Below are positions 35,801 through 51,300 of a DNA stretch of 64,000 nucleotides, piece after piece. The stretch lies in contig NC_077231.1 of NCBI RefSeq assembly GCF_027887165.1, positions 326,509,014 to 326,573,013 of the forward strand, given 5' to 3'. Under the pieces are notes generated by a model. It made no database searches, had not been told where the DNA came from, and saw only the letters and a list, made by a program, of their open reading frames with translations. The translations under genes and the position numbers were made by a program. How positions within the stretch are numbered: the first letter of the stretch is position 1; every line of letters begins with the position of its first letter. Source of the DNA: Monodelphis domestica. Its lineage: Eukaryota; Chordata; Mammalia; Didelphimorphia; Didelphidae.

Positions 35801-38435
35801 TCTATTAGTTTGGTTGTTGATATGGTCAATTATGTGAATAGTTTTCCTAAAATTAAACCATCCTTGCATTACTGGTTTAAATCCTACCTGGTCATAGTGA
35901 ATGACCCTTGTGATAACTTGCTATAGCCTTTTAGTTAGTATTTTATTTAACATTTTTGCATCTATGTTCATTAAGGAAATTTGTCTTATAGTTTTCCTTC
36001 TCTGTTTTTGGTCTTCCTGGCTTGGGAATCAGTACCATATTTGTATCATAAAAAGAATTTGGTAAGACTCCTTCTTTGCCTATTTTGTCAAATCATTTGT
36101 AGAATATTGGGATTAATTGACATTTAAATGTTTGATAGAATTCACTTGTGATTCTATCTGCCCCTGGCGATTTTTTCTTAGGGAGTTCTTTGATGGCTTG
36201 TTCAATTTCTTTTTCTGATATAAGATTATTTAAGTATTCTATTTCCTCTTCTGTTAATCTAGGCAATTTATTTTTTTTGTAAATATGCATCCATTTACCT
36301 AGATTGCCATATTTATTGTCATATAATTTAAAATTAATTTAAAATAAAATCTCAATTTCCTCTTCATTATAAGTGAGATTACCCTTTTCGTTAATGATAC
36401 TGTTAATTTGGTTCTCTTCTTTCTTTTTCTTAATTATATTAACTAATACATTATCTTTTTTTCAAAATATGAGCTCAGTCTTATTTATTAGTTCAATAAT
36501 TCTTTTATTTTCAATTTTACCAATTTCTCCTTTGGTTTTTAGGATTTCCAAATTGGTCTTTATCTGAGGGTTTTTAATTTGTTTTTTATTTTTTTAGTTG
36601 CATGCCCAATTCTTTAATCTTCTCTTTCTCTTTTTTGTTAATATGGACACTCAAGGATATAAATTTTCCCCTTAGTACTGCTTTTGCTAATTTCCCAAAA
36701 TTTTTGATATATTGTTTCCTCATTGTCATTCTCTTCAATTAAATCAGTAATTTTTTTATGATTTATTTTTTAACCCACCAGTTTTAAAGAATCAGATTAT
36801 TTAATTTCCAATTAATTTTTAATTTGTCTCTCCATGTACTCTTACTAATTATATTTTCATCACATTATGACCTGAACAAGTTGCATTTATTATTTCTGCT
36901 TTTCTGCATTTATTTGCAATGTATAATTCTGGCTGGGGTTTCTTGATATCTGAATTGTTTCTTTCTGACTGTTTGCAATATTTTCTCCTTGGCCTGGAAG
37001 CTCTTGAATTTGACTATACCATTCCTGGGTGTTGTCTTTTGTAGACTTAATGTAGGGAGTGATCAATGGATTCTATTTTGCTTTCTTGTTCAAGAATATC
37101 AGGGCAGGTTTTTTGGGGATAATTTCTTGTAATATGATGTCAAGGCTTTTGTTGTTGTTGTTGTTCCAGGCTTTCAGGTAGCCCAATAATTCTCAAATTG
37201 TCTCTCTTGGATCTGTTTTCCAGATCAGTTGTCTTTTCAGTGAGATATTTAAAGTTTTCTTCTATTTTTCATTCTTTTGATTCTGTTTTATTAATTCTTG
37301 CTGTCTCATGAGATCATTAGCTTCTACTTGCCCAATTCAAGTCTTTAAAGACTGATTTTCAGCTCTGATCTTTTGATTTCCCTTTTTGGTTTGGTCTACC
37401 TTGCTTTTCATGGCTTCCAGAAGGTCAATTCTGGTCTCCAATTTGCTTATTACTTCATTTGATTTTTGTGTCTCTTTTTCCATATGGGTGATTTTGTCTT
37501 TTAAGCTGTTATTTTCTTTTCGTATTACTTTCATTTCCCCCCAACACACACACTCCTCTTCCCATTTTTCTTCTATCTTTCTTAGTTGGTTCTTGAATTG
37601 CTTTTTGAGTTCCTTGAGAGCTTATGAGCAATTTCCACTTTGGGGGGAAAGTTTGGATGTGTTTTCTTGGTTGTCACTCTCTGATGTTCCTTCTGTATTT
37701 TTCTCTTCTGTAGTTTGCTGCACTTTCACCATGGAAATTATCCAGGGTTAAGAGCCTTTTTTGCTATTGCTTATTCCTTTTGCCACTAGTGGTTTGGGGT
37801 TCCTGCATGTTGATTTCTTTCTTTACTTCTGTCTTGCATGGCTTTGCCTTGGTAGTATCATCCCTTCTGTGACACGGAAATCACTTTAAAAGACTGATAA
37901 GGTTTACACTTCCCAGCCGGAAGCCTGAATGAGGGCAGGTAAATCTAACGTGTTCTTTGTGTAGTGTGCTTTAAAGCATTTTCCCCCGAGGCTATCTTTC
38001 CAGTCTCTGCTTCTTCGGCCGTGGCCAGCTTCCCTTTTGCCCAAGCTCCTTTCTCTGCAGCCCGGGCTCTGTGCTCCTCAGCCTTGGGTCTCAAGGGTCG
38101 GTGCCAAGGCCTTTCACTACCTCTCAGGGGTAAGTCTGTGGTGCCCTCAGCCATCTCCTGAGAATTCAGTGATTGCCCAGCCCTCACTCCAAGTCTGGTG
38201 TGGTAGATGGTGTGGGGGAAGGGTGACCAGCTTGCATTTTGATAAGTGTAGTTTTGCCACCTTATAGCCTGGGAATCCCCAAATACTGCCTCCCTCCAAG
38301 ACTGCATCCAGTGGGAGAGGCCCTTTATTTGTCCAATTTTGATTTCTGTCCTTTTGGGACACTTTGTAATGAGTGGCTGGAAGGAGATTCAGAAGGTTCC
38401 TGCTACAATGCTGCCATCTTAGCTCTGCCTCTCTA
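32835..38435 (-). mobile_element. L1 retrotransposon, long but decayed copy
   Basis: A - strand LINE-1. Its 3' end lies near 32835. ORF2 reverse-transcriptase fragments are recognisable: [18 protein letters not shown] (about 35590-35650) is the palm motif preceding the YADD box, and TSEFYQTFK (about 36120) the RT N-terminal part. An ORF1-type coiled coil rich in Lys/Glu/Asn sits at about 37337-37549, followed by 5' UTR-like DNA to about 38435, ending near gctgccatcttagct as marsupial L1 5' ends do. Stops and frameshifts break every ORF, so it cannot encode a working protein. Part of the ORF2 endonuclease region seems missing, and an LTR interrupts it at 33590-34268. Confidence 0.85.
33590..34268 (+). 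mobile_element. Probable solo LTR of an endogenous retrovirus inserted in the L1
   Basis: A 679-bp segment that interrupts continuous L1 ORF2 sequence. The L1 resumes on the right with ttgctgtcatattggcc. Flanking six-base direct repeats are CTTTAC (33584-33589) and CTTTGC (34269-34274), one mismatch. It begins TGCCAGG and carries a TATA box (TATAAAA at 34109) overlapping an AATAAA (34114-34119) in + orientation, as in LTRs where the promoter and poly(A) signal lie close. No internal viral genes are present. It ends in ACAGTA, not the usual CA, so the exact boundary is uncertain. Confidence 0.6.
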
Positions 38436-39190
38436 AGAAAAGTAATATGCAAACAAAACTGCCAAGGCCAGGGCCAGCTATGGAAAGGAAAGAGCCACAG
38501 TGAAGCTTAGATCATCTTTAAAACATCCTAATGCCAAGACCAATGTAGAATTTGTAAATGCACTGATTCTAAGGCCTTTCAGCCTCTCATTGCGCCACAT
38601 GGTGTGCGTTACAAAAAGGTGGTACCTCTGTCATCAAATCCCACGGATTATGGGGTCATCGGGGGCCCAAAGAAAGCCACGCATCTCTCTTGCTCTGTCA
38701 GAGGCTGGATAGTCCAGGATTGGTCGATCGTAAAACAGACAACTGGACTCTCTTCAACCCTTTCCTCAAGGAGGTGAGATGGAAATTCCAGTGGAAGGGG
38801 AGGCCTCAGATTCCCGTGGGCACAGCCCCACAGTGGCATAGCCCCAGTGGTTTCCTACTTCTTAAATTGAGAACACGTTCCTCCAGCGTATGTGATGTCT
38901 GCCTTACAGAGAGCAAAACCGAGAGTGGGCTTCTTCGTGCATGTTCCTTGCTCAGTCTACCGAGGACGAGGTCACAAACACTGTTGTCACTTCACGCCTT
39001 TGCCAAAAATCCATCCAAATCTGGACTGTGTCTCCACCAATGAGCGGGAGCTACAACAAAGTCCAAGAGAGTCCACATTCGCTCCGACACCCTCCACTCA
39101 GTGGCCGGCTTATCCATGTTCTTGGACTGTCTCCTGTTGGCGTGCTGCAAATTGAAGGGGGTTGTTCAGAAGAAGAAGGGATCTGGGCCC
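38436..39190. other. Unique DNA between L1 and solo LTR, no gene seen
   Basis: Frames up to 117 codons on the + strand show no recognisable family. Confidence 0.35.
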
Positions 39191-39544
39191 TGTAAAAAAT
39201 AGACTCGAATACAGGACTACAGTCCCCATGAGCCTTTGCTCCACTTCCCCAGAATGCCTTGTAATCTCACCTGGGCCGAGATCGAGAAGGTATTTAAGCT
39301 CATTCAAAGGCTGTTGAAGGAGGTTTTGGTTTTTTTTGGACTTCCGTTTTGGGAGCAGGCGCGTCTCTTGTGTGATGTGAGGTTATTTTGTCTAGGCCTC
39401 TGGCCTAGGCACATGTTTCTTACTTGTATATTCTTTAATCTTTAGCCTTTAATAAACCTCTAAAAAATATAATACTCCTTGCAGAGAGAAACTCATTTCT
39501 ACCTGCCTCAGTCTCCCCATCTCCCCTAAATTTTAATCTTTACA
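39191..39544 (+). mobile_element. Solo LTR, endogenous retrovirus class I-like
   Basis: A 354-bp element starting TGTAAA and ending TTTACA, perfect six-base terminal inverted repeats of the TG...CA type, flanked by the four-base direct repeat GCCC (39187-39190 and 39545-39548). It contains a TATA-like GGTATTTAAGC (about 39290) and an AATAAA (about 39450) in + orientation. Four-base target duplications are usual for gammaretrovirus-like (ERV1) elements. No gag, pol or env remains. Confidence 0.8.
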
Positions 39545-39814
39545 GCCCCCTTCGCCCCCTGATTTGGGTCTTTAGATGTTTGGGCCTGTGCCCACATAGC
39601 ACCCAAGACCAGTGAGCCTGGGCTACAAGAAGACGGCCTGAGCTCTGGGAGAGCGCCCTGTCCTGGGGCGGCTGAAGAAGGAATGACGTGGAACAAAGGA
39701 CCTCGGCCACCTCTCCTGAGCCTGCCCTGTCCCTGCACAAAGTGAGAGGATACCGGACCCCTCTCGAGGCTCCTCAAGTTCAGGCACACAAGGGAGGCCA
39801 AACAGCAGACCGCA

Positions 39815-40005
39815 GGACCTGGTCAAGAAGTCCCAAGTTCCAATCCAGCCTCTATCCTGGCTAGCTGACCCTGGCAGACTCGCCATCTCTGGGATTCTGT
39901 TTCCTTCTTCGTAAAATCAGTGGCGAATAATCCTGATCTTCCCGCTGTTGCGAGGCCCACCTGCAAAGTGCTTGCAAACCTCAAAGGGCTCCTCTGGCAA
40001 GGCAA
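39815..40005 (+). mobile_element. Diverged SINE, + strand
   Basis: gctagctgaccctggcagac, ctgtttccttcttcgtaaaa and gtgcttgcaaacctcaaagg follow SINE order. Confidence 0.65.
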
Positions 40006-40439
40006 GGCTTTCTTAGCCTGCTGCCCCGCCAGGGACTCTCCTGCCTTCCCCATTATCCGTGAATGAAATGTCTCTCCTGTCCCGCCTCCAAGGAAGTGCC
40101 ACTCAGCTGCTGAGTAGTGGGTGACTGCATCCCTCCAATTGGGCTTGGCCAGCTCGTGGCGGGAAATGCCACGGATTTAGAGGCCCGTCCAGCAAGCGAG
40201 CCTTCAGTGCTGCTCTCTGCAGCCTCCTCAGCTGCCTCGAGCTCCCTGCCCAGCCCTTTGGGGGCCCCTCACGGTCTCGTCCCATCCCGCTCTTTCCACC
40301 TCTAGCTCTTAGGATAGGACTCGGGTGGACATTGTCATCGGGGAAAGGCGAGGGTTCCAGTCTCCGTTCCTGTTGCTTCCTACGCCTCGGGTTCTCCTAT
40401 TTGAGTGGAAGCTCCCTGAGGACACGGAGGTCTGATCAC

Positions 40440-40612
40440 GTGGCTCGATGGGGGGGGAGGCTCCAGAAGATGCTCTACCGCAATGGGAATAACACGGAAA
40501 TGGGTCCACGTACGAGCCAGTGTCAGGGGGAGGGAAAGCACGTGGCTCATGTAACCAGGGACTTAAGGAAACAAAGGAAATCAAAGCAGACCCGAAATAG
40601 AGTTTCTCCGAC
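40440..40612 (+). mobile_element. Degenerate L1 3' UTR fragment
   Basis: Diverged copy of the same 3' UTR (acggaaatgggtccacgta, agggaaagcacgtggctcatgtaacc). Weak but collinear with the copies at 20870 and 27890. Confidence 0.5.
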
Positions 40613-40764
40613 CCTCCTCAGCCCAGGGGCCACATGAGAGAGTGAAACACCAGTGCTGGGGTCAGTGGAGCCAACTTCCCAATGGAAGACACTCCACGTT
40701 CCACCAACGCCCTACCACAGACAGTCTGTCCTGGCATGGACCTACAGCAAAGTGGTGTGTGCTG

Positions 40765-40950
40765 GGGCAGCTGGGAGCTCAGAGGATGCAGAGCCAGGCC
40801 TAGAGACGGGAGGTCCTGGGTTCCAATCTGGCCTCAGACCCTTCCCAGCTGGGTGACCCTGGGCGAGTCACTTGACCCACATGGCCTGGCCCTGACCACT
40901 CTTCTGCCATGAAGTCAATACACGGTAGTGACTCCAAGAGGGAAGGTGAA
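40765..40950 (+). mobile_element. SINE, + strand
   Basis: gggttccaatctggcctcag, gggtgaccctgggcgagtca, then cgtgactcc-type end. Confidence 0.85.
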
Positions 40951-41099
40951 GGTTCAAACATTCAGAAATAGACCTAACTCCACCCAGTCCAGCCCAGCCT
41001 GGAGGGCAGAAGCAGGGCCAGCTCAGGCCACTGCTGGGCGTCAGTGCTCAGAGGAATCATCCAGGAAACACTGCCCAGCCTGCAAGAGTGAGGAGACCG

Positions 41100-41123
41100 G
41101 CTACACTACCACTACTACTACCA

Positions 41124-41160
<37 letters not shown>

Positions 41161-41256
41161 TACTACTATCACTACTACATTACCACCACTATTACTACTA
41201 CTACTACCACCACCACCACCACTACTGCTACTACTACTACCACTACTACTACCCCC
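41100..41256. repeat. (CTA/CCA)n trinucleotide microsatellite
   Basis: About 155 bp of ACT/ACC triplets (TACTACTACCACTAC), interrupted by ATT and GCT. It codes Thr or Tyr/His runs in open frames, which are not real proteins. Confidence 0.95.
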
Positions 41257-41684
41257 TCCAGGCTTCATCGTCAGGTCCAGACACCCCCTGGAAACGGCTT
41301 AGAACTCTGTCCCTGCCAGCTCATGAGAGATTCCAGTTTTGAGACCTGCCAATCAATTGTAGCTTCTACCTTCCCTTGCCACAATAGCTCACGCTTTGGA
41401 GGGAGCAGCTCACGGCCAGGCCCAGGAGCCAACCTTCTGCTCTTCTCAGGGTGTTAGAGGAAGCCTCAGGACCCGGCAAGGCTCTTTCTAATAAAATCCC
41501 TCCAGAGCCCACACTAGTGTGTTTGAGGCCATGATGACCAGTTGATAGCATCGAGCCAACCAGACTTAAATAGCTTCAAGAAAAGGCCATTTACCACAGT
41601 GATATCCCCGGTACAAAGGACCCCTCTAAAGTTGGCAACCTCAGCCTTCTGCTACCAGAGCACCAGCAGCAGCAGCAGCGGCAG

Positions 41685-41870
41685 CACAATGAGCATTTAT
41701 AAGGCGATTTTATTTGGTTCTCACAAAATGAGGAAACCGAGGTGGAGGGAGTTTGGGTGACTTGCCCAAGGTCACCCATTTCGTTAGTGTTGGAGGCAGG
41801 ATTCAAACTCAGCTCTCCCTGACTCCAAATCAAGCATTCCATCCACTATGGCTCCTTGCTGTTCTCTCTC
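41685..41870 (-). mobile_element. SINE, - strand
   Basis: gtgacttgcccaaggtcacc, ggaggcaggattcaaactc and gcattccatccactatggc. Confidence 0.8.
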
Positions 41871-42224
41871 GGAATCCAGGAGAGGGGGAGGCCATGCTTA
41901 GGACACATGTGATGAGGAAGGGTGCTCACAGCTTCCAGGAGTCTTTTTCCCAGAGTCCTCATGCTTACAGATGGTGGAGCTTCTGCCTTTCAGCAGCTGC
42001 CACTGTAAAACCCCCAAAGCACTGGCTCCCCTGCTGCAAGGACAGGGCCAAGGTGCTCCCATTGCTCTGGGGGTCCCCACGGGCTCCAGACCTGGGCAAG
42101 CCCTGACCCTGGGCCCATCTCTACCCTTTCCCTGCAAAGATATCTAAACCGAGGAAGGATTTTTTCACCCAGTCTACAGCACCATGCCCACTCGTCCACA
42201 CCTGCTGCGTCTATACCTTCCACA

Positions 42225-42365
42225 CCTTCACCAGAGGATGTTGCAGAAAGAGACAGGCCCAGTAAGAGGCCAGAAAGGCCAAGTTTCCAATTAGAGACCT
42301 GGGTTCAAATTCTGCTTCTGATACCAAGTGGCTGCCTAACCTGAGCTTCTCGGTGCCCCAGATAT
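42225..42365 (+). mobile_element. Truncated SINE, + strand
   Basis: gagacctgggttcaaattct and gcctaacctgagcttctcgg. It is the last clear transposon copy before the DLX domain. Confidence 0.6.
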
Positions 42366-44149
42366 AGCCCAGGAGGGGGCTACAGCGGGAGTCAGAGGAA
42401 ACTCGACAAGCTCTAGAATCCTGTGGAGGGGGGAGGGGAGAGGCTGCCCCACCAGAGGCCATCTCTGGGTGGGGCTCACCCCCCTGGCAGAGGGCACCCG
42501 GGCAGTGGGCCAGGGGGAGGCTGGCAGCCCAAAGGAGCAGGGGGAGGGGGAGGAATGCCAGTAGGCGTCAAACTGAGCCTGGCTGGGCAAAGAAGGGAAG
42601 AAGGCGGGGCGGCGGGCCCTTTGCTCCGCTTGCTTTAGCTCCCGCCTGGGGTGGCTGCAAGTATTTGGCAGCGGCTCGGCCAGATGCCGGGGCTCCCGCC
42701 GGCCGCGCTGCGAAGCTGCTCGCCTCCGCCACACGGTGGCGCTCAGGGCAAGGCATTCGATGGGCTGGGCTGGGCCGGCCAAGCCTCCTCTCCCAGTCTC
42801 GGGGGACGGGGCCGGCCGTCGGGCCCACGTCTCTCCCATCCGCCCCCACTTCCAGGACGAGAGAGCTGGGGGGCCCCGCCACTCCCGGACACGAGCCCCT
42901 CGGGACAGAGCCGGAGCCGGGAGGAAGGGCGGGGGGGGGGGGGGCGGAGTGGGTGAACTGAGGAAGGACCCCCGCAGCTATTAACGTCCAGAAGGGCCGG
43001 GCCGGGAGCCTCCGCCTGCCTGGCCAAGCCGCCCGGCCAGCGGCTTCCCGGCCTGCGCCTGCTTAGTTCAGCTCTGCTGCCCAGCCGGCCCCTGGGCGCC
43101 TGTCCCCGCCCTAGACGCTTGGCCAGCGCGGAGCGGCCTCGGTTAGAGCGGCTTGGGCAGGCAGTGGCCCGGCCCTTGGAGCTGGGGCTGGCCCGGGCTC
43201 TTCTGCTTGAAGCCAGGAGGCCCCAGCGCCGGCCGGCCTCCCTCCCTTCTCCTTCGTCCTCCTCTGGGCCTTTGCGCGGAAGCAGGCCCAGGAAGACTGC
43301 GGGCACGGCGGCCCCAAGTGCGGGGTCCTGGGGGAAGGAGCTCCGGCCGGCCGGGCCCAGAGCCCCCTCCCTGTGCCCCCTGGGCTCCCGCCCTGCTTCT
43401 TAGATGGGGGGGGTGTCGAGGGAGGGAGAGCCGTTTCTGCGCCTGGGAGCACCCAAGGGTGGCCGAGCCCCAACGGGCTGTCCTCTTTCCCCATCCAGGT
43501 TGTGAGAAAGACCCTGAGAGGCGGGGAGCCGCCGGGGACTGGGACAAAGAGCCCCGCCGAGGGGCCAGGCGTGCGGGAAGCGGGGCTTCCCCTGGCTCCT
43601 GGGAATGGAAGGGCCCGTGATTGGGTGCGCAGAGGCAGCAGACTTGGAGCACCCTCCTCGCACTCCGTCCTCCCGCTTGGCCTGCTGGCGCCAGCCGAGG
43701 TTTGCGCCCATTTTGTGTGCGTGCAACTAGGAGGACCAGAGGCGTCGGGCCTCGCTTTCCGAGGGCCGCTGCAGAGCCTCGAGGCTGGGGGTGCGGGGCG
43801 GGCCGGAGCAGGAGGCTGAGGCAGCCGTCTGCAGAGCTCACCCGAGCCTTTGGGCGTCCCCGAGTGGGGGTGCCCTGGGACGCGCCCCTGCCGGCAGCCC
43901 AGCGAGGGTCTCGGAGAGGAGCGCTGCTAGCAGGCCTCTTAGCCTCCCCGACTGTGGAGGGAGAGAGCTCGGCCTAGGCCTCCCCACGCCAGCCCGCCCC
44001 TGGCCCGGCGCCCCGAGCCCGGAGCCGGCCTTCCTTCCAGAGGGGGCAGCGCGGAAATGGCCCTGTGTCTGTCGGAGCGGGCGGCTGAGGGGTCCTCGGT
44101 GTGCCCGAGAGGGCAGGGGACGAGGGAGGGAGCTCCCGCGAGGATCCTG
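42366..44149. other. CpG-rich DLX5 upstream region
   Basis: The repeat-rich flank gives way to CpG-dense unique DNA that continues through DLX5. It holds a G run at about 42930-42942. No SINE or LINE is seen. The many overlapping open frames are due to GC content. It is likely part of the CpG island shore and distal promoter of DLX5. Confidence 0.6.
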
Positions 44150-44795
44150 AGACCCCCCCCTCGCCACACACACACACACACACTTTTTTAAGCCCAGCTT
44201 TGTCAGGGAGCTGAACGAGTTGGGTGAGTTCGAGTGTCGCTGCTCCCGACGGCTCTGGCCAATGGAACCCGATCCACCCCGCTGTGCGTAAGCGCTCAAT
44301 TAAGGATTTAACCAAGGCTAGGCTGCGCCCCGCCAGCAGTCTGCCGGAGCCCGAGACTCGGAGTCTCCCAGCCTCCTCGCCGCCGCCGCCGTCCCCGCCT
44401 CTTTTCTTCTTCTTCTTCTTCTTCTTCATCTTCCTCCTCCTCTCGTCCTCCTCCTCCTCCTCCTCCTCCTCTTCCTCCCCCTCCTGCACTCCTCTCTCCT
44501 TCTCCTCCTCCTCCTCCTCCTCCTCCTCTCCTCCTCCTCCTCCTCCTCCTCTTCCTCCCCCTCCTGCACTCCTCTCTCCTTCTCCTCTGCCTCCTCCTCC
44601 TCCTCCTCCTCCTCCTCCAGTGCCCCCGCCCCCTCTTCTGTCTCCTCCTCTCCCACAGCCATGTCTGCTTAGACCGAAGCAGCCCCAAGAGCGAACTCGC
44701 GCCTCCGCCAGTGCCGCCTCTGCCGCCGCCGCCGCCTCCTCCTCCTCCTCCGCCTCCTCCTCGCCCCGAGCCGCCTCCGCCTGGAAGCCCGAGCT
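44150..44795 (+). promoter_or_regulatory. DLX5: DLX5 proximal promoter and 5' leader
   Basis: This is the CpG-rich segment just upstream of the DLX5 ATG. It contains a (CA)n run at 44165-44183, a TTTTTAAG motif near 44184-44192, a CCAAT box at 44259-44263 (ggCCAATgg) and a homeodomain-type CAATTAAG at 44297-44304. It is followed by a long CTT/CCT pyrimidine tract (about 44400-44640) that probably lies in the 5' untranslated leader. The CCAAT box and the TAAT-core site are positioned as in a DLX promoter open to auto- or cross-regulation by homeodomain proteins, which is an inference. The exact transcription start cannot be set from sequence. Confidence 0.6.
44400..44640. repeat. CTT/CCT triplet tract with an 80-bp tandem duplication in the DLX5 leader
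   Basis: Nearly pure pyrimidine on the + strand, built from CTT then CCT triplets. A block containing cttcctccccctcctgcact occurs at about 44471 and again at about 44551, so an 80-bp unit has been duplicated in tandem. If transcribed, it forms a long polypyrimidine stretch in the DLX5 5' UTR. The long open frames through it on both strands are by-products of the triplet repeat. Confidence 0.85.
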
Positions 44796-48085
<3,290 letters not shown>

Positions 48086-48350
48086 AGGGAGGCCCGCCGC
48101 GCTGTGCTGGCTGGCTGGAGTTGGGCTGGCAGGGCTGGCGGGCGGCGGAGCCCGCTGCGTGTGTACAGGCGTGCATGTAAGTTATTGCATCTCCAAGGCC
48201 CTTTCTAACGGACTGGACGCTGCTGGTGCCTTGAATCTCTGACCTCAACTTTTCAAAGGACTCTTTTCCACGTTCTCTCCCCGTGTACATAGCTGTAGAT
48301 AGGCCAATTCAACTGTATATTCGGGACAAATAAAATTATTTCCACCCACG
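48086..48350 (+). other. DLX5: DLX5 3' UTR with polyadenylation signal
   Basis: Sequence after the TAG stop drops in GC content and contains an AATAAA hexamer at 48329-48334, within an AT-rich stretch following 'ctgtagataggccaattc'. Cleavage about 15-20 bases later would give a 3' UTR of about 265 nt. The end is inferred, not proven. Confidence 0.8.
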
Positions 48351-51300
48351 GGGCTGGCTGGCCAAACCTTCTTTGGGGCTGCCCAGGACGGGCCCTCCGA
48401 GAGGCTTCCGGAAGCGTCCCGCCGCGGGTCCTGGAGCGCAGCGACTCCCTGCGACAACGGGCCGCCGGTCTGCTTTCTGCCACGTAACCGTCCACGCAGA
48501 GAGCGAGCGGGCTCAGCGGGGTTGGGGGGTCTGGCCCCCGGATCCTGGCGGCTCTTGTCGGGCTTGAGCTGCAACTAGAGGATCCCCCTCCCGCTCTGGG
48601 CAGGCTCGGAGCCCTCGGGAATTCGGAACTGGGCCCGGCGAGGTGGAGAGCAGCGCCCTTGGCTGCGGTGCCGTGCCGGTGCCGTGCCGGTGCCGGAGGT
48701 AGCCAGAGCAATTAGGCAGATTCCACTGAGCCCCGCAGCTGCAGAACAAAGTAAAGAATCCCAAGGAGGAGAGGCGAGACGAGGAGGGGGAGGAGGGGGA
48801 GGAGGAGAGCGGCGCCTCGAGCACTCCCAGGGTTTTCCTTGTTACCTTCCTGGTAATACTGAAAACTACTTCGCAGCAGCGCTCCTACGGCCAAACGAAG
48901 GGGCCGCTGCCGCCTTTCTCTTGCCGGCCAGTTGCCGAGACGCCGGGCATCTGCGGGGCTCTCGGTGCTAGATGGAGGGAGCGGGCTCCTCCCCGGCAGA
49001 GCCGTGGAAACAGGGCCCTTCGCAGAGGCCCTTCTTGGGCAATGTGGCAGCTCTTTCGGGCGGAGGCGATCCCCCAAAGTCCCAAACGAATGCGGAGGCC
49101 TTTTGACTCTTCGGGTCAGGCTGGGCACCCCGCCTGGCTGGGCCCTGGCCTCTCTTTCCCTGGCAGGCTTCACCTCTCCGTCTGCTCCTCCGGGCTGGCG
49201 CGGGCACCTTCCCTTCCCTCCCCTGCTCTGGCACCAGCCGCCTCCCAATCTCTCTCCCGGGTTTCCCTGCGAGCCTCAGAAAGTCGATCTGTCGGTTCCG
49301 ACTGCAGAGCTGGCCCCCGGGAAGCCAAGGCAGCCAGCCTCTGGGTGGCGACCAGAGGGGTTCCAGAGGGCTGGAAAGGGGAGCCGGCCTTGGCTGGCTG
49401 TTGTTGTGCGGAGGATTAGCGCTTGAACATTCCCGCCTGCCCCCAGCCCTTGGGGATCTGCAGTTGGGAAAGCGACGCCAGGAAAGCTAGCTACTGCCTG
49501 GCTAGCGCCGGGCCCAGGTGCCCCCGCTCTCCCCTCCCACCTGCTCCACGGTCAGGTCTCGCTGCCCTGGTGCACCTCGGGTTCTGGCTCGGGCTCTTCC
49601 TGCTTCGCTCCTTTGAGTACCGGATCCCAAAGCCCCCCCCTGGACTTCCCCAGTTTGGGGTCTCGCTTTATTTCACTTCGAGGTCTTGGGGCCTGGCCTG
49701 ACCTCCCTGGGCCTCGCGGAGGCTCAGGCACAGTCGTTCCCCTCCCCCTCCCGCCCCCACCAGTACAGTAAGAAGGCCCCTTCTAGCCTGGCTTCTCTCT
49801 CGGCCTGGGCTGCCCAGGGTTCGCCAGGACCCGCCCCGCCCCCTCCTCGGGTCCCTAAAATGCCCTCCTGGACAGAGCCAGACGTGGTCGGGACTCTGGG
49901 CCGTCCCGAGAAGGACGAGGGCTGGCCCCCTCCTGAAGCTGGGGAGGATGGAAGGAATTTCGGCAGAAGCCATTGTTCTCCCCGGGTCTGCCCCGGCCCC
50001 GGGCTGTGCGCTACAGGTGTGCCATGGAGGGGTGGTGTTCCCGCGTGGGACGCACAAGCTCCCTGGGCTTTGCGGGGAGTCTTTCGGGAACGGGGGCGAC
50101 CAGCCGCTTTGTTTGGCGCTTTGGCCCCCGCTTTTCCGTTCTGCCCCCAGCCCTGGCTCCCACTCCTGCCCTCTCCTCTTGTTTTTAGGCTGAATGTCTT
50201 CGACTCGGGCTCTTCGGGCGCACAAAGAGAGGGGGAGGGGCGGGAGAGGGGTGGACTTCTTAGGCCAAGCTCTGGCGGGGCTGGGTGCTGGGGAGAGCGG
50301 CTCCTCCGAGCACTTCCCTAGCTTGGACTCCAGCGAAGGGGCCAAAGGGCTCCCTCGCGACCCCGCCGCTTTGGGGGTGGCTGCGGTTCCTTCAAGTTTG
50401 CTTCGCTTTGCTTTTCTCTCTTATTTTTTCTCCTGCGCCTCCTATTTCTTTGGCGCTGTCCGCGAGAGCGTATACAAAAATCCCCGGGGAGAAGCGCCTG
50501 CAGACGGCAGGGACAGCGTCCTCCTCCCTCGGGGAGGCCCTCGGGCCCTGGAGTCTCCAGCAACGAGACATAAAAATAACCCGCTGGCGGCAAAGCGGCT
50601 TCCCAAAATATCGCCAGGATGTGGCTTCCCTACTAGCTCCCGCCGCGTGTGCTGTTCTGTCTCTGCTCTGTCTGTCTGTCTCTTCTTTGTCTCTTTCGGG
50701 TTCTAGAGTTTCTCTCTTTCTCCTTCATTGTCTCCCCTTCTCCCCTCCCAGCCTTTCAGAGGTGTTGGCGGCCAAGCCAAGGCGGTGTGTCTTGAAGCTG
50801 ATGGCACGGGGTGAGGGCAGAAGCCCAGCGTGCCCCTAATCTAACGAGAGTGGGTGGTGGGGCGCTTGGCACCCACCCTGCGGGGAGGGGGTGCAGTTGC
50901 CAAATCCAGCCTCTTTTGCTCCTCTTTAAGCCTCCATGGGGCGGAGGAGGGTCAGGAAGGTCCCCCTCCCCTTCCCCTTCCCCCTAAGCTTGGAGCCTCC
51001 CTCCTCAGACCTCTATCATTGGAGGCCCAGGAGGAGCCAAGCCGGTGGGAGCAGGACTAGCTCCCATACCCCAATGTGGCCTGGAACACCGCCCTGTGCT
51101 CCTTCTCCCCAGCTAGGCTGCTGGGGCTGGACTCATTTCGTCTGTCTTCTTTTTCTCTTTCTGCTCTTCATTCCTCTCCTCTTTTCCAGCCCCTCCTCCG
51201 CTGTGGCTCCCTCCCCGTGGAGCCGGGGCAGCCCAGGGAGCGAGAGAAGCCGCATTCCTGCGGGTGCCAGGCGGCTCCAGGGCTGAGCCACAGGGCCTGA

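Noticed and set aside
35467-36290. L1 reverse-transcriptase fragments as a working gene
   Set aside because: The frames are short and broken by stops and shifts; the copy is a dead L1.
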